Positions 23,441 through 31,210 of a DNA stretch of 64,000 bases are shown here, piece by piece. The notes under the pieces are model-generated. The model ran no database searches and was not told the DNA's origin. It saw only the letters and a program-made list of their open reading frames with translations. Within the stretch, counting starts at the first letter, position 1. Every line of letters starts with the position of its first letter. The position numbers and the translations under genes were made by a program. Origin of the DNA: an uncultured Blautia sp. (GTDB lineage: Bacteria; Bacillota; Clostridia; Lachnospirales; Lachnospiraceae); assembly GCA_900553515.1 (NCBI GenBank), contig USDN01000004.1:25090-89089 (forward strand), written 5' to 3'.

Positions 23441-25207
23441 TTACATTCTGTCCGGAGCGGAGAATCCAAGAAGATCAATGCTGGTTTCCAGAATGCTTCT
23501 GGTTACGCTGAGAAGCTTCAGGAAAGATTCCTTCTGCGCCTGATCTTCCTCACTTAAAATCTTTGTTTCATGATAGAAGCTGTTAAATGCATTGGACACC
23601 TCATAAATGTAAGCGCAGATCTTATGAGGAGCTTTTTCTTCAAATGCGTTTTCCACAGTTGCCCCAAACTTCGTCAGTTCCAGCATAAGGTTCTTCTGGC
23701 TGTCATTTACTGCCGGAAGAAGCCGGATTCCCTCAAGGTTTCCGCCTTCTTCTGCATAACGGTTCAGGATAGACTTGATGCGGACAATCGTATAAAGGAT
23801 ATACGGACCTGTATTTCCCTCAAAAGAAGTAAACCGGTCGATATCAAACACATAATCCTTGGTAGCCTGATTGGAAAGGTCACCATATTTGATTGCGGAA
23901 AGACCTACGATCTCAGCGGTCTCTGCAGCGTCTTTGTCCTTCACGCTTCTGTTTTCCACGATTTTGCGGTACATTTCCTCATCAATATCCGCGATCAGGC
24001 GCTCCAGTCTCATGACGCCGCCTTCTCTTGTTTTAAATGGCTTGCCGTCTTTTCCGTTCATGGTACCGAAGCCCAGGAAGGAAAGTCTGGTATCTTCTTT
24101 TACAAGTCCGGTTTTTCTTGCGCAGCGGAATACCTGGATAAAATGAAGTTCCTGGCGTTTGTCTACCACATAAAGGATCTCGTCCGGCTCATAAAGCTTC
24201 ATACGCTCTACAATGGTCGCAAGGTCTGTTGTGGTATAAAGAGAAGCGCCGTCGGATTTCAGAAGCATACACGGAGGAATCTCCTTGGTGTCTGTTTCCT
24301 CTTTTACGTCTACTACCAACGCGCCCTGATCTTCATAGGCAAAGCCCTGATCCTTCATAGCCTGCACCATATCCGGAATATAAGGCTGTGCATCTGATTC
24401 CTTTTTCCAGAGGTCAAAGGACACGTTCAGGTTGTCATAATTTCTCTTAAGGTCTGTTACGGAAACCTGCATGATATGGTTCCAGAGAGCCATGTATCCC
24501 GGCTTGCCCTGCTGAAGAAGATGCGTTGCCTCCAGCGCCTCGTTACGGTAATCCTCGTCCTCCTTGGATTTTCCGCTGGCACAGGGGTAGATTTCTTCCA
24601 GTTCACCAATGGTAAACGGAGCTTCCTCCGGGTACTCTCCCTGATAGCTGTCGTCAAAATATACCAGCTCCGGCTTGCGGTGCTTCAGCTCTGTAATGAT
24701 CAGACCCATCTGAAGTCCCCAGTCTCCAAGATGAACGTCGCCGATCACCTTATGTCCCACAAAACGGCCGATCCTTTTGATGCTCTCTCCAATGATGGCA
24801 GAACGGAGATGGCCTACATGAAGGGGCTTCGCCACATTTGGTCCGCCGTAATCAATGATGATCGTCTTCGGTGTTTCCGCCTGTGTCACGGAGAATTTGG
24901 GATCCTCTGCCATTTTTTTCAGATAATCTGCAAGAAACTCTTCTTTTACTTTCAGATTGATAAAGCCCGGCTTTACCACTTCTGCCATAGAAAACACCTG
25001 GCTGTCCTTTAAATATTCCACTACATCATCTGCGATCATAAACGGAGCTTTTTTGTAAGCCTTGGCTCCTGCCATAGCTCCGTTGCACTGGAATTCACAG
25101 AGATCCGGTCTGTTTGATACCGTTACTTTTCCATACTCCGGATCATATCCGGCTTTTTCAAAAGCGGAGGAAAGCTCCTCTGCCATAATTTCCATCAGTT
25201 TCTTCAT
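23441..25207 (-). CDS. argS: Arginyl-tRNA synthetase
   Basis: A 588-residue class I synthetase. The N-terminal Add-1 domain (residues 1-about 110) is followed by the HIGH-type motif in KPLHVGHLRSAIIGE. The KMSKS site is replaced by GKPFKTREGG, which is normal for many ArgS. The DALR anticodon domain forms the end (IYEVSNAFNSFYHETKILSE). It charges tRNA-Arg. The ATG follows CGAGGAGTCATAAGAC. The gap to degV is 29 bases, so it may be the last gene of the long minus-strand unit from 30305, although an internal promoter is likely for a housekeeping gene. Confidence 0.98.
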   Translation of the reverse strand: MKKLMEIMAEELSSAFEKAGYDPEYGKVTVSNRPDLCEFQCNGAMAGAKAYKKAPFMIADDVVEYLKDSQVFSMAEVVKPGFINLKVKEEFLADYLKKMAEDPKFSVTQAETPKTIIIDYGGPNVAKPLHVGHLRSAIIGESIKRIGRFVGHKVIGDVHLGDWGLQMGLIITELKHRKPELVYFDDSYQGEYPEEAPFTIGELEEIYPCASGKSKEDEDYRNEALEATHLLQQGKPGYMALWNHIMQVSVTDLKRNYDNLNVSFDLWKKESDAQPYIPDMVQAMKDQGFAYEDQGALVVDVKEETDTKEIPPCMLLKSDGASLYTTTDLATIVERMKLYEPDEILYVVDKRQELHFIQVFRCARKTGLVKEDTRLSFLGFGTMNGKDGKPFKTREGGVMRLERLIADIDEEMYRKIVENRSVKDKDAAETAEIVGLSAIKYGDLSNQATKDYVFDIDRFTSFEGNTGPYILYTIVRIKSILNRYAEEGGNLEGIRLLPAVNDSQKNLMLELTKFGATVENAFEEKAPHKICAYIYEVSNAFNSFYHETKILSEEDQAQKESFLKLLSVTRSILETSIDLLGFSAPDRM

Positions 25208-25236
25208 GTCTTATGACTCCTCGTACTTATTCTTTT

Positions 25237-26106
25237 TTATACAGTGACTTTTTTGGAACATGCCACTGCAAGGGCGCCATGGCCGATATGGCAGGCAACG
25301 CTTAAGGAAAGAGGATCCATATGGATCTCCAGCTCCGGGAACATCTCCTGAACCTCTTTTTTGAATTCCTCTGCCTCTTCCCGGTTTCCGGTATAAGCCA
25401 TCTGCAGGCACATTTCTCCCTTTTTCGCATATTCTGCAAAGCGGGTATCCATATCTTCCTTCATAGCTTTGAGCATCACCCGTTTGGCCTGCTTCTTGCC
25501 TCTTACTTTAGAATAAGCGTCCAGCTTATCCCCCTGGATCTGAAGTACCGGCTTCAGATTCAGAACTGTGCCGATAGCTGCTGCCGCAGGAGTGATCCTG
25601 CCGCCTTTTTTCAGATATTTCAGAGTCTCTAAAGTAATGTAAATGCTGGATTCCAGTTTTTCCGCCTCCAGGATCTCACGGATCTCTGCGGCATTTTTTC
25701 CTGCCTTTACCAATGCAAGGGCATCCAGGACAGACTGTCTCTGTGTCACTGAGATCCTCTGGTTGTCAACTACCTGTACCTTTCCGTCGTAGTCTCTGGC
25801 AAGCCCCATGGCAGTTTCACAGGAAGCGCTGAGACCGCTGGACATGGGAATATGAACAATCTCGTCATACTCTTTCAGAAGGTTGTCCCACATTCCGCAT
25901 ACTTCTCCCGGGCTGGGCTGTGAAGTAGAAATCGTTTCATCCTTCTGCAGCCGCTCATAAAACTCTTCCTGAGAAAGAGTGATCCCTTCCAGATACATCA
26001 CTTCATTAATATAAAAGGGCATGGGCAGGACAAAAACACCAAGACCGCGTCCCTCATCCTGCGTGATACCGCTGTTGCTGTCTGTGACAATTGCAATTTT
26101 CCTCAT
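25237..26106 (-). CDS. DegV-family fatty acid-binding protein
   Basis: From the ATG at 26106 the protein has 289 residues. The DegV fold is shown by IAIVTDSNSGIT at the start, TSQPSPGEV, the HIPMSSGLSASCETA motif and GHGALAVA at the end. DegV/FakB proteins bind fatty acids, some presenting them to the kinase FakA for phosphorylation. Its ATG overlaps the stop of the upstream membrane protein gene in an ATGA junction, so it is translationally coupled to the transport cluster. That coupling is unusual for a lipid-binding protein and may point to a lipid-related function of the cluster. Confidence 0.9.
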   Translation of the reverse strand: MRKIAIVTDSNSGITQDEGRGLGVFVLPMPFYINEVMYLEGITLSQEEFYERLQKDETISTSQPSPGEVCGMWDNLLKEYDEIVHIPMSSGLSASCETAMGLARDYDGKVQVVDNQRISVTQRQSVLDALALVKAGKNAAEIREILEAEKLESSIYITLETLKYLKKGGRITPAAAAIGTVLNLKPVLQIQGDKLDAYSKVRGKKQAKRVMLKAMKEDMDTRFAEYAKKGEMCLQMAYTGNREEAEEFKKEVQEMFPELEIHMDPLSLSVACHIGHGALAVACSKKVTV

Positions 26107-27167
26107 ACTGCATTCTCCTTTTTCTTTTCTCCTGAAAAATACATGCTGTGTACAGTGTAACACATTTTCTGCCGTATCACAATAAAAAGAAAAAAAGCCC
26201 CAAGAGAAAAAAACAGGGATTTTATACAAAAAATAATATTTTCCGCCTGGACTGCTGTTTTTGGAAGCGCCAGGAACCATCGTAGATTTTCTGCTGCGGC
26301 AGAGAACCGGTCGGACCAGAACGCAAAATCCGACCATCTGGAAGGGATCCAGTCTCCCGGAATCCGGATGGTATTCCACAGGATCATCCCGCCCGTTCCG
26401 GCAAGAAGCAGCAATGCGCCTGTCCAGATCCAGTAATCCCACTGCCGGGAAGAATATTTCTTTTGCTCCTTCCGGGCAGTTTTCCATAAAAACCCTCCCG
26501 CTGCCGCCGGAAAAAGCAGCAGCGCCGTCAGAGCTGTCCCCCGTAAAAAACCACCTTCCACGGCTGTTCCGGAAAGTCCGTAACCCATAAGAAGCTGTTC
26601 CGGCGTCTTTCCCATTTCAGAATCTCTTTTTTTTACAAACACTCTGTTATATGTATCCGTCGAGTGTTCCGAAGAGATCAGAAACAACCTCTGTTTCCAT
26701 GGAATCACCCTTCTCACCTGATATCCCTTTCCACGAAAGCGTAACCATCTGCCTTCCGCTTCTTCTGTCCCAAACAGCTTCACTGCAGAGACACGGTCAA
26801 GGACGCAGCCCTCTCTGTCCTGAAAAAGAAGTCCTCCCAGTCTCCAGTCATAAAGAGACGCATCGCCGGTAATTTCACCTGTCATTACCACAGTGCTTCT
26901 TCCATATTCCGGTTCTTCCAGTGTTTCCATTCCTCCTTCCCGAAAAAAACAGATTCCCATATCCTGTTCTGTTTTTTCCATGCTTTTCAGGATATCCTCC
27001 GCCTGATTTCCATCAGGGAAGAAATCGGATAAAAACACGGTCACAGAAGGTTCCGTCCGGATCTGGCAGTAACAAAACACAGCCGCGCCATAAAAAATCA
27101 ACGCAAGAACTCCCGGCAGCAGACGTTTCCGCCAGTCCTTCAGAAACGCCCTGCTCTTCCCGCTCAT
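26103..27167 (-). CDS. Membrane protein with MacB/FtsX-like topology, unknown function
   Basis: A 354-residue protein with one membrane helix at the start (VLALIFYGAAVFCYCQI), about 170 extracytoplasmic residues, then three helices (LTALLLFPAAAGGFLW, WIWTGALLLLAGTGGMIL, KSLFFSLGAFFLFIVI). This 1+3 arrangement with a large exterior loop is that of MacB/FtsX permeases, but I see no clear family sequence. It follows a MacA-like adaptor gene with a four-base ATGA overlap and precedes degV with another. An MacA-MacB-like pair is the likely reading. No ATPase gene accompanies it. Confidence 0.75.
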   Translation of the reverse strand: MSGKSRAFLKDWRKRLLPGVLALIFYGAAVFCYCQIRTEPSVTVFLSDFFPDGNQAEDILKSMEKTEQDMGICFFREGGMETLEEPEYGRSTVVMTGEITGDASLYDWRLGGLLFQDREGCVLDRVSAVKLFGTEEAEGRWLRFRGKGYQVRRVIPWKQRLFLISSEHSTDTYNRVFVKKRDSEMGKTPEQLLMGYGLSGTAVEGGFLRGTALTALLLFPAAAGGFLWKTARKEQKKYSSRQWDYWIWTGALLLLAGTGGMILWNTIRIPGDWIPSRWSDFAFWSDRFSAAAENLRWFLALPKTAVQAENIIFCIKSLFFSLGAFFLFIVIRQKMCYTVHSMYFSGEKKKENAV

Positions 27168-28600
27168 GACTGCTGCAGCCTTACCCGGCTGCCATCCTGT
27201 ATTTCTCTGTCTGCTTCTGTGATCACCTTCTGGCTGCTGGAAAGAGTTCCCTCCGCAAGCGCCGCCGTAGTCTGATTTTTTTCTTTTACCTGTACGGAAA
27301 CCTTTCGTGCCACCTGCACCTCCCCCAGAATCGAATCCACGGTATCCACAACAAATACATACTCCTGACCTTCCTGCCCGTACAGGGCTGTAAGAGGCAC
27401 GCAGCAGCTATAGGGTCCATTTGACTGTTCTACTGTAAATTCCACACTTTCCCCTACAGAAAGACCGCTTTCCGGCACTGCCACAGTCATAAGGAAGGTT
27501 CCCGGCTCCGCCTCATCCTCCTGAACCGCCTGTACTACGGCATTCTCCACCACTGTTTTACTGACGCCCTCCAGTTTCACAGCTGCTCCCACAGAAACAT
27601 ATTCCATATCCTCTCTGGTGATCCGTCCGGTCATACTCAGTTCTCCGGTAAGCTCATAAACCACTGCCGCAGCCTCCTGAGACGTCTGTCCTCCTGTCTG
27701 GGCAGAAACAGTTTTCATTACTCCTTCCGAAGGAGAAAACACCTCGCCTTTCTTGTCCAGAAGCGCATTCAGCTCTCCCAGCTCCTCATTGCGTCTTTCC
27801 AGCTGTGTCTGAAGCGTTTCCTCTGTACTGTCCTGAACCTGGGGGATCGCTGCATCCTGTTTTGCACGGTCTGCTTCCTTTACTTCCCGGTTTCGGTTCA
27901 TGATTACCTGATTCAGAGCTTCCGTTTTTGCCCGTACGTCATCCATCAGAGCCTGCTCCTGCTGTCTGTCCGCCTCGGAATTTCCCTGTGTGCCGTCTGT
28001 AAGGTCGTTTCCCTGTCCGTCTGTGCCGTCTCCGAAATCCGCCTCTCCGTTTTCCAGTTCCTGCTGCCGGGCAGCTTCCTCCGCCGCCCGTCTGGCTCTG
28101 TATTCGTTTAATCTCTGCTGCGCAATATTCACTTCGTTCTGAGCATTGGAAATATTGATGTTTCCATTGTCCACGGCGGCATCCAGATCCTCCTGGGCTC
28201 TTTTTGTTTCATTTTGTTTTTTCTTGTCATTAATCTCCTTCTGACTCCGGATATCGCTGATCTTCAGCGAAAGCTCCTGGATCTCATCCTGTTTTTTCTG
28301 TATACTGTCCTGAATACTGCTTTCCAGAACCGTCAGGATCGCCTGCTCTTTTTTTATCGCCTCTCCCGGTTTCACATAAACCTGTGCGATCTTCAGACCT
28401 TCCGGAACAAAAACTGCAGTCTCTCTGGTACCCTCTATTTTTCCGGTTCCGGAAACATTGTGACTGATGATCTGATTCTGAGGTGCAGAGACATGAATCT
28501 TTGCCACGCTGACAGAATCTGCCGCTCTTGAAAAAAAAGTAAAGACCAGCATTGCTGCAAAAAATATTCCAAACCATTTCAGTATTTTTTTTCGTTTCAT
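27164..28600 (-). CDS. HlyD/MacA-type membrane fusion protein in a sugar-permease operon
   Basis: From the ATG at 28600 (AAGGAGTAGGAAAA upstream) the protein has 478 residues. One N-terminal membrane helix (ILKWFGIFFAAMLVFTFF) anchors it outside. A lipoyl-type half (GKIEGTRETAVFVPEGLKI, GEAIKKEQAILTV) precedes a long coiled coil (residues about 80-270) broken by an acidic, Gly/Gln-rich stretch (GTDGQGNDLTDGTQG). A second lipoyl half and beta-barrel follow (GEVFSPSEGVMKTV, SVGAAVKLEGV). Adaptors normally partner MacB-type exporters. Here it follows two maltose-type permease genes after five bases and overlaps the next gene by four. Confidence 0.88.
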   Translation of the reverse strand: MKRKKILKWFGIFFAAMLVFTFFSRAADSVSVAKIHVSAPQNQIISHNVSGTGKIEGTRETAVFVPEGLKIAQVYVKPGEAIKKEQAILTVLESSIQDSIQKKQDEIQELSLKISDIRSQKEINDKKKQNETKRAQEDLDAAVDNGNINISNAQNEVNIAQQRLNEYRARRAAEEAARQQELENGEADFGDGTDGQGNDLTDGTQGNSEADRQQEQALMDDVRAKTEALNQVIMNRNREVKEADRAKQDAAIPQVQDSTEETLQTQLERRNEELGELNALLDKKGEVFSPSEGVMKTVSAQTGGQTSQEAAAVVYELTGELSMTGRITREDMEYVSVGAAVKLEGVSKTVVENAVVQAVQEDEAEPGTFLMTVAVPESGLSVGESVEFTVEQSNGPYSCCVPLTALYGQEGQEYVFVVDTVDSILGEVQVARKVSVQVKEKNQTTAALAEGTLSSSQKVITEADREIQDGSRVRLQQS

Positions 28601-28605
28601 TTTTC

Positions 28606-29445
28606 CTACTCCTTCACTGCTGTTGATACAATTCCCTGTTCCAGATAATCCTGTCCCGCCAGAAATACCAGTACAGCCGGAAGAAGCGCCAGCATAGAAG
28701 CCGCAAATGCTCTGCCTGCCTGTTCTGTACCGATGTTGGGAAGGTACAGGGAAAGAGGCCATTTTTCTTTTGTTTTCAAAAAAGCCATCGGCTGTTCGAT
28801 AAGATTCCAGTATTCCAGAAATCCAAGAACAAGCGCCGAGATCATTCCCGGAGATCCAAGAGGAATCCCGATGCTGAAAAAAATCTTCCATTCTCCCGCT
28901 CCGTCGATCCTTGCGGAATCCATCACCGCTTCCGGAAGCCCCTGAAAAAAACGATACATCAAAAATACCGGAAAGGTGGAAAAAACAGCAGGAAGGACGA
29001 TTCCTGTCAGCGTATCCAGAAGTCCCGTCTGATCCAGTACCAGATAATTACTGAGCATCATTACCTGAAAAGGCATCATCATCAAAGCGATATATATGGT
29101 AAACAGAAGCTTTTTTCCCGGGAATCGGAATCTGGCAAAGCCCCATGCCGCAGGGGTTCCTACAAGGATCTGCCCGATAAGGGTCAGAGCTGTGATCTTT
29201 ACAGAATTCCAGAACATGACAAAAAATTCCGGCGAATCCAGCAATAATTCCACATAGTGAGAAAACGTGGGATACAGAGGCATCAGTTTCCATGAGGCAA
29301 ATCCTTCCCCGTTTCCCAGAACAGGAACAAGAAGCCGGGACAGCTCCATATTTCCCATCATAGATCCGCATACCAGAAACAAAACCGGAAATACTGCCGC
29401 CGCTGCCATAAGAAACACCAGCGCCGTCATAAATTTTTTCATCAT
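28606..29445 (-). CDS. Carbohydrate ABC transporter permease (MalG-like)
   Basis: A 279-residue membrane protein with six helices and the EAA loop MDSARIDGAGEWKIFFSIGIPLGSPG, in which the ATPase docks. The N-terminal helix and the WGFARFRFPGKK segment are typical of MalG/UgpE permeases. It forms a heterodimer with the MalF-like protein encoded directly upstream (four-base overlap). Substrate likely an oligosaccharide or sugar derivative. No ATPase gene is nearby; in Firmicutes a shared MsmX-type ATPase often serves such permeases. Confidence 0.92.
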   Translation of the reverse strand: MMKKFMTALVFLMAAAAVFPVLFLVCGSMMGNMELSRLLVPVLGNGEGFASWKLMPLYPTFSHYVELLLDSPEFFVMFWNSVKITALTLIGQILVGTPAAWGFARFRFPGKKLLFTIYIALMMMPFQVMMLSNYLVLDQTGLLDTLTGIVLPAVFSTFPVFLMYRFFQGLPEAVMDSARIDGAGEWKIFFSIGIPLGSPGMISALVLGFLEYWNLIEQPMAFLKTKEKWPLSLYLPNIGTEQAGRAFAASMLALLPAVLVFLAGQDYLEQGIVSTAVKE

Positions 29446-30305
29446 ATGTCATCGCTCCCTTCCCAGGCTTTTTGAAGAAGCAGGATCAGCAAAAGTATCA
29501 CACTGCCTGTTGCCACTGCCGCCGCTGCCATTTTATCCAGAGACAGATCCCGGTACCAGTTATTAAAAAGATGCTGCAGAAGATACATGCTGTCCTGGGG
29601 ATAGTCTCCTGCCACCAGCCAGGCTTCCCGGAATACCTTAAAACCGTTCAGTAAAGACAGTACCACAATGGTAAAAAGGGATGGCAGAAGATTTGGCAGG
29701 GTAATTTTAATAAAACACTTCCATTCTCCCGCTCCGTCTACTCTGGCTGCTTCATACAGGGCTGTGGGGATCGCTCCCAGTCCTGCCACCCACAAAACGA
29801 TATCATATCCCAGATTTCTCCAGATATAACTGACTACCAGCACAAAAAAAGAAGCGTCTGTGTTCATCCAGTCCGGCCCCTGAAAAGCCATCAGGTCCAG
29901 AAAATGATTCAAAAGCCCCTGACTGTGAAAAAGAACTTTCCACAAAAGCACCACGGATGCCACCGGAATCGCCATGGGAAGAAGAAACATACTTTTCAGA
30001 ATATGCATACTTTTTTTTCTTCTGGTAAGCAGCACCGCGATCAAAAGAGACAACGCCACCAGCGCCGGGATACAGGTGCAGAAAAATTTCAGCGTATTGG
30101 CAGCCGCCAGACGGAACGCCTGGTTTTCAAAAACTGTCCGGTAATTTTTCAGCCCGGTAAACTCGCCGCTGACCGCGCTGAAAAAGGATCTGCGGATCAC
30201 ATCCCCATAAGGGATCACCCAGAACAGCCCCACGCCCAGAAAGCTGGGCAGCAGAAATAAAAAGCCTGTATATTCTCTTTTCTTTGTTTTTTTATGTATG
30301 GTCAC
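29442..30305 (-). CDS. Sugar ABC transporter permease (MalF-like)
   Basis: A 287-residue permease with six helices. Features: FLLPSFLGVGLFWVIPYG at the start, the EAA loop YEAARVDGAGEWKCFIKITLPNL, and the preceding WRNLGYDIVLWVAGL typical of this family. The start is GTG at 30305 with AGGAG 10 bases upstream. It heads a tightly overlapping run: MalF, MalG, adaptor, MacB-like protein, DegV. It diverges from the response regulator gene across a 170-base region with an inverted repeat. Confidence 0.92.
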   Translation of the reverse strand: MTIHKKTKKREYTGFLFLLPSFLGVGLFWVIPYGDVIRRSFFSAVSGEFTGLKNYRTVFENQAFRLAAANTLKFFCTCIPALVALSLLIAVLLTRRKKSMHILKSMFLLPMAIPVASVVLLWKVLFHSQGLLNHFLDLMAFQGPDWMNTDASFFVLVVSYIWRNLGYDIVLWVAGLGAIPTALYEAARVDGAGEWKCFIKITLPNLLPSLFTIVVLSLLNGFKVFREAWLVAGDYPQDSMYLLQHLFNNWYRDLSLDKMAAAAVATGSVILLLILLLQKAWEGSDDI

Positions 30306-30354
30306 AGTTCACACTCTCCTGTTATTTTAAAATCAGTGTATCAGCCCAGTCTTA

Positions 30355-30386
30355 AAAAAATCTCTAAAACAAATTAGAGATTTTTT
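30355..30386. promoter_or_regulatory. Inverted repeat in the response regulator/permease divergent region
   Basis: AAAAAATCTCTAA and TTAGAGATTTTTT are perfect 13-base arms around a six-base loop. The core CTCTAA/TTAGAG is shared with the region upstream of the sensor kinase at 33624-33674, so it may be the response regulator's binding site. It does not sit after a gene end, so a terminator role is less likely. Confidence 0.5.
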
Positions 30387-30406
30387 ACAGAAAGCTTTTT
30401 TAAAAT

Positions 30407-30417
30407 ATGATATGATA
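30407..30417 (+). promoter_or_regulatory. -10 region of the response regulator gene
   Basis: ATGATATGATA here is identical to 33691-33701 ahead of the sensor kinase gene. TATGAT is a good -10, and no canonical -35 is seen, as expected for an activated promoter. Confidence 0.55.
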
Positions 30418-30475
30418 GCATAAAAATGCAGTGGGATTTCTGCAGGGAAAGAGAAAAATAATACGAGGTATCCAT

Positions 30476-31156
30476 ATGAATATTTTAATGATTGAAGATG
30501 ACAAAGAATTATGTGCAGCAGTCTCTTTTCGACTGGAACAGGAGGGATTTTCTGTGACTGCCTGTCACGACGGAGAAGAAGGCCTTTATTATATGCAGGA
30601 ATCTCCCTTTGATCTGGTGATCCTGGACCGTATGCTTCCCCATATGAATGGAATAGAGGTATTAAAGGAAGCCCGGACCCGTCAGATCAGGACGCCGGTG
30701 CTGATGCTTACCGCTCTGGGCGAGCTTGACGACCGGCTGACGGGACTGAACGGAGGCGCTGATGATTATATGGTCAAGCCCTTTGCTTTTGAGGAGCTGC
30801 TGGCAAGGATCCGGTGCCTGCTGCGGCGTCCGGCGGTTTATCAGGATTCCGTGAAATCCCTTTCTCTGGGCGACGTTTCTTTTGTCCCGGAAACAAGAAC
30901 CCTGTCCAGTCACGAAAAAACATGTACCCTGTCCAGCCGGGAAGGAGAGCTTATGGAGGTATTCCTTCGGAATCCCGGTCAGACTCTTCCCAGACGGCTT
31001 CTGCTTTCCCGGGTATGGGGACTGGAGGCAGATGTGGAAGACGGAAATCTGGACAATTACATTCATTTTCTCCGGCGCAGGCTAAAAACTGTAGAAAGCA
31101 CACTGCAGATCCGAACCGTCCGCGGAGTTGGATACCAGCTTGAGGTCTTTCAGTAA
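30476..31156 (+). CDS. OmpR/PhoB-family response regulator
   Basis: A 226-residue protein from the ATG at 30476 (CGAGGTATCC upstream; the longer frame from 30431 has no site). The receiver domain has the acidic pair in MIEDDKEL, the phosphate-accepting Asp51 in VILDRMLP, and the lysine in YMVKPFAF. The winged-helix DNA-binding domain ends IHFLRRRLK...VRGVGYQLE. Its likely partner is the histidine kinase at 33730-35013 on the same strand; a lipoprotein gene on the other strand lies between them. Probable targets are the two divergent transcripts with CTCTAA/TTAGAG repeats. Confidence 0.95.
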   Translation: MNILMIEDDKELCAAVSFRLEQEGFSVTACHDGEEGLYYMQESPFDLVILDRMLPHMNGIEVLKEARTRQIRTPVLMLTALGELDDRLTGLNGGADDYMVKPFAFEELLARIRCLLRRPAVYQDSVKSLSLGDVSFVPETRTLSSHEKTCTLSSREGELMEVFLRNPGQTLPRRLLLSRVWGLEADVEDGNLDNYIHFLRRRLKTVESTLQIRTVRGVGYQLEVFQ

Positions 31157-31171
31157 ATCAAATGACAAAAA

Positions 31172-31208
31172 GGAATCGCAGAACTTCTGTCCGCGATTCC
31201 TTTTTTTT
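31172..31208. terminator. Bidirectional terminator between response regulator and lipoprotein genes
   Basis: GGAATCGC and GCGATTCC with a 13-base loop, then TTTTTTTT on the plus strand and TTTTT on the minus strand. It serves both convergent genes. Confidence 0.92.
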
Positions 31209-31210
31209 AC

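Noticed and set aside
23441..25236. T-box or other tRNA-sensing leader before argS
   Set aside because: Only 29 bases separate argS from degV; there is no room for such a leader.
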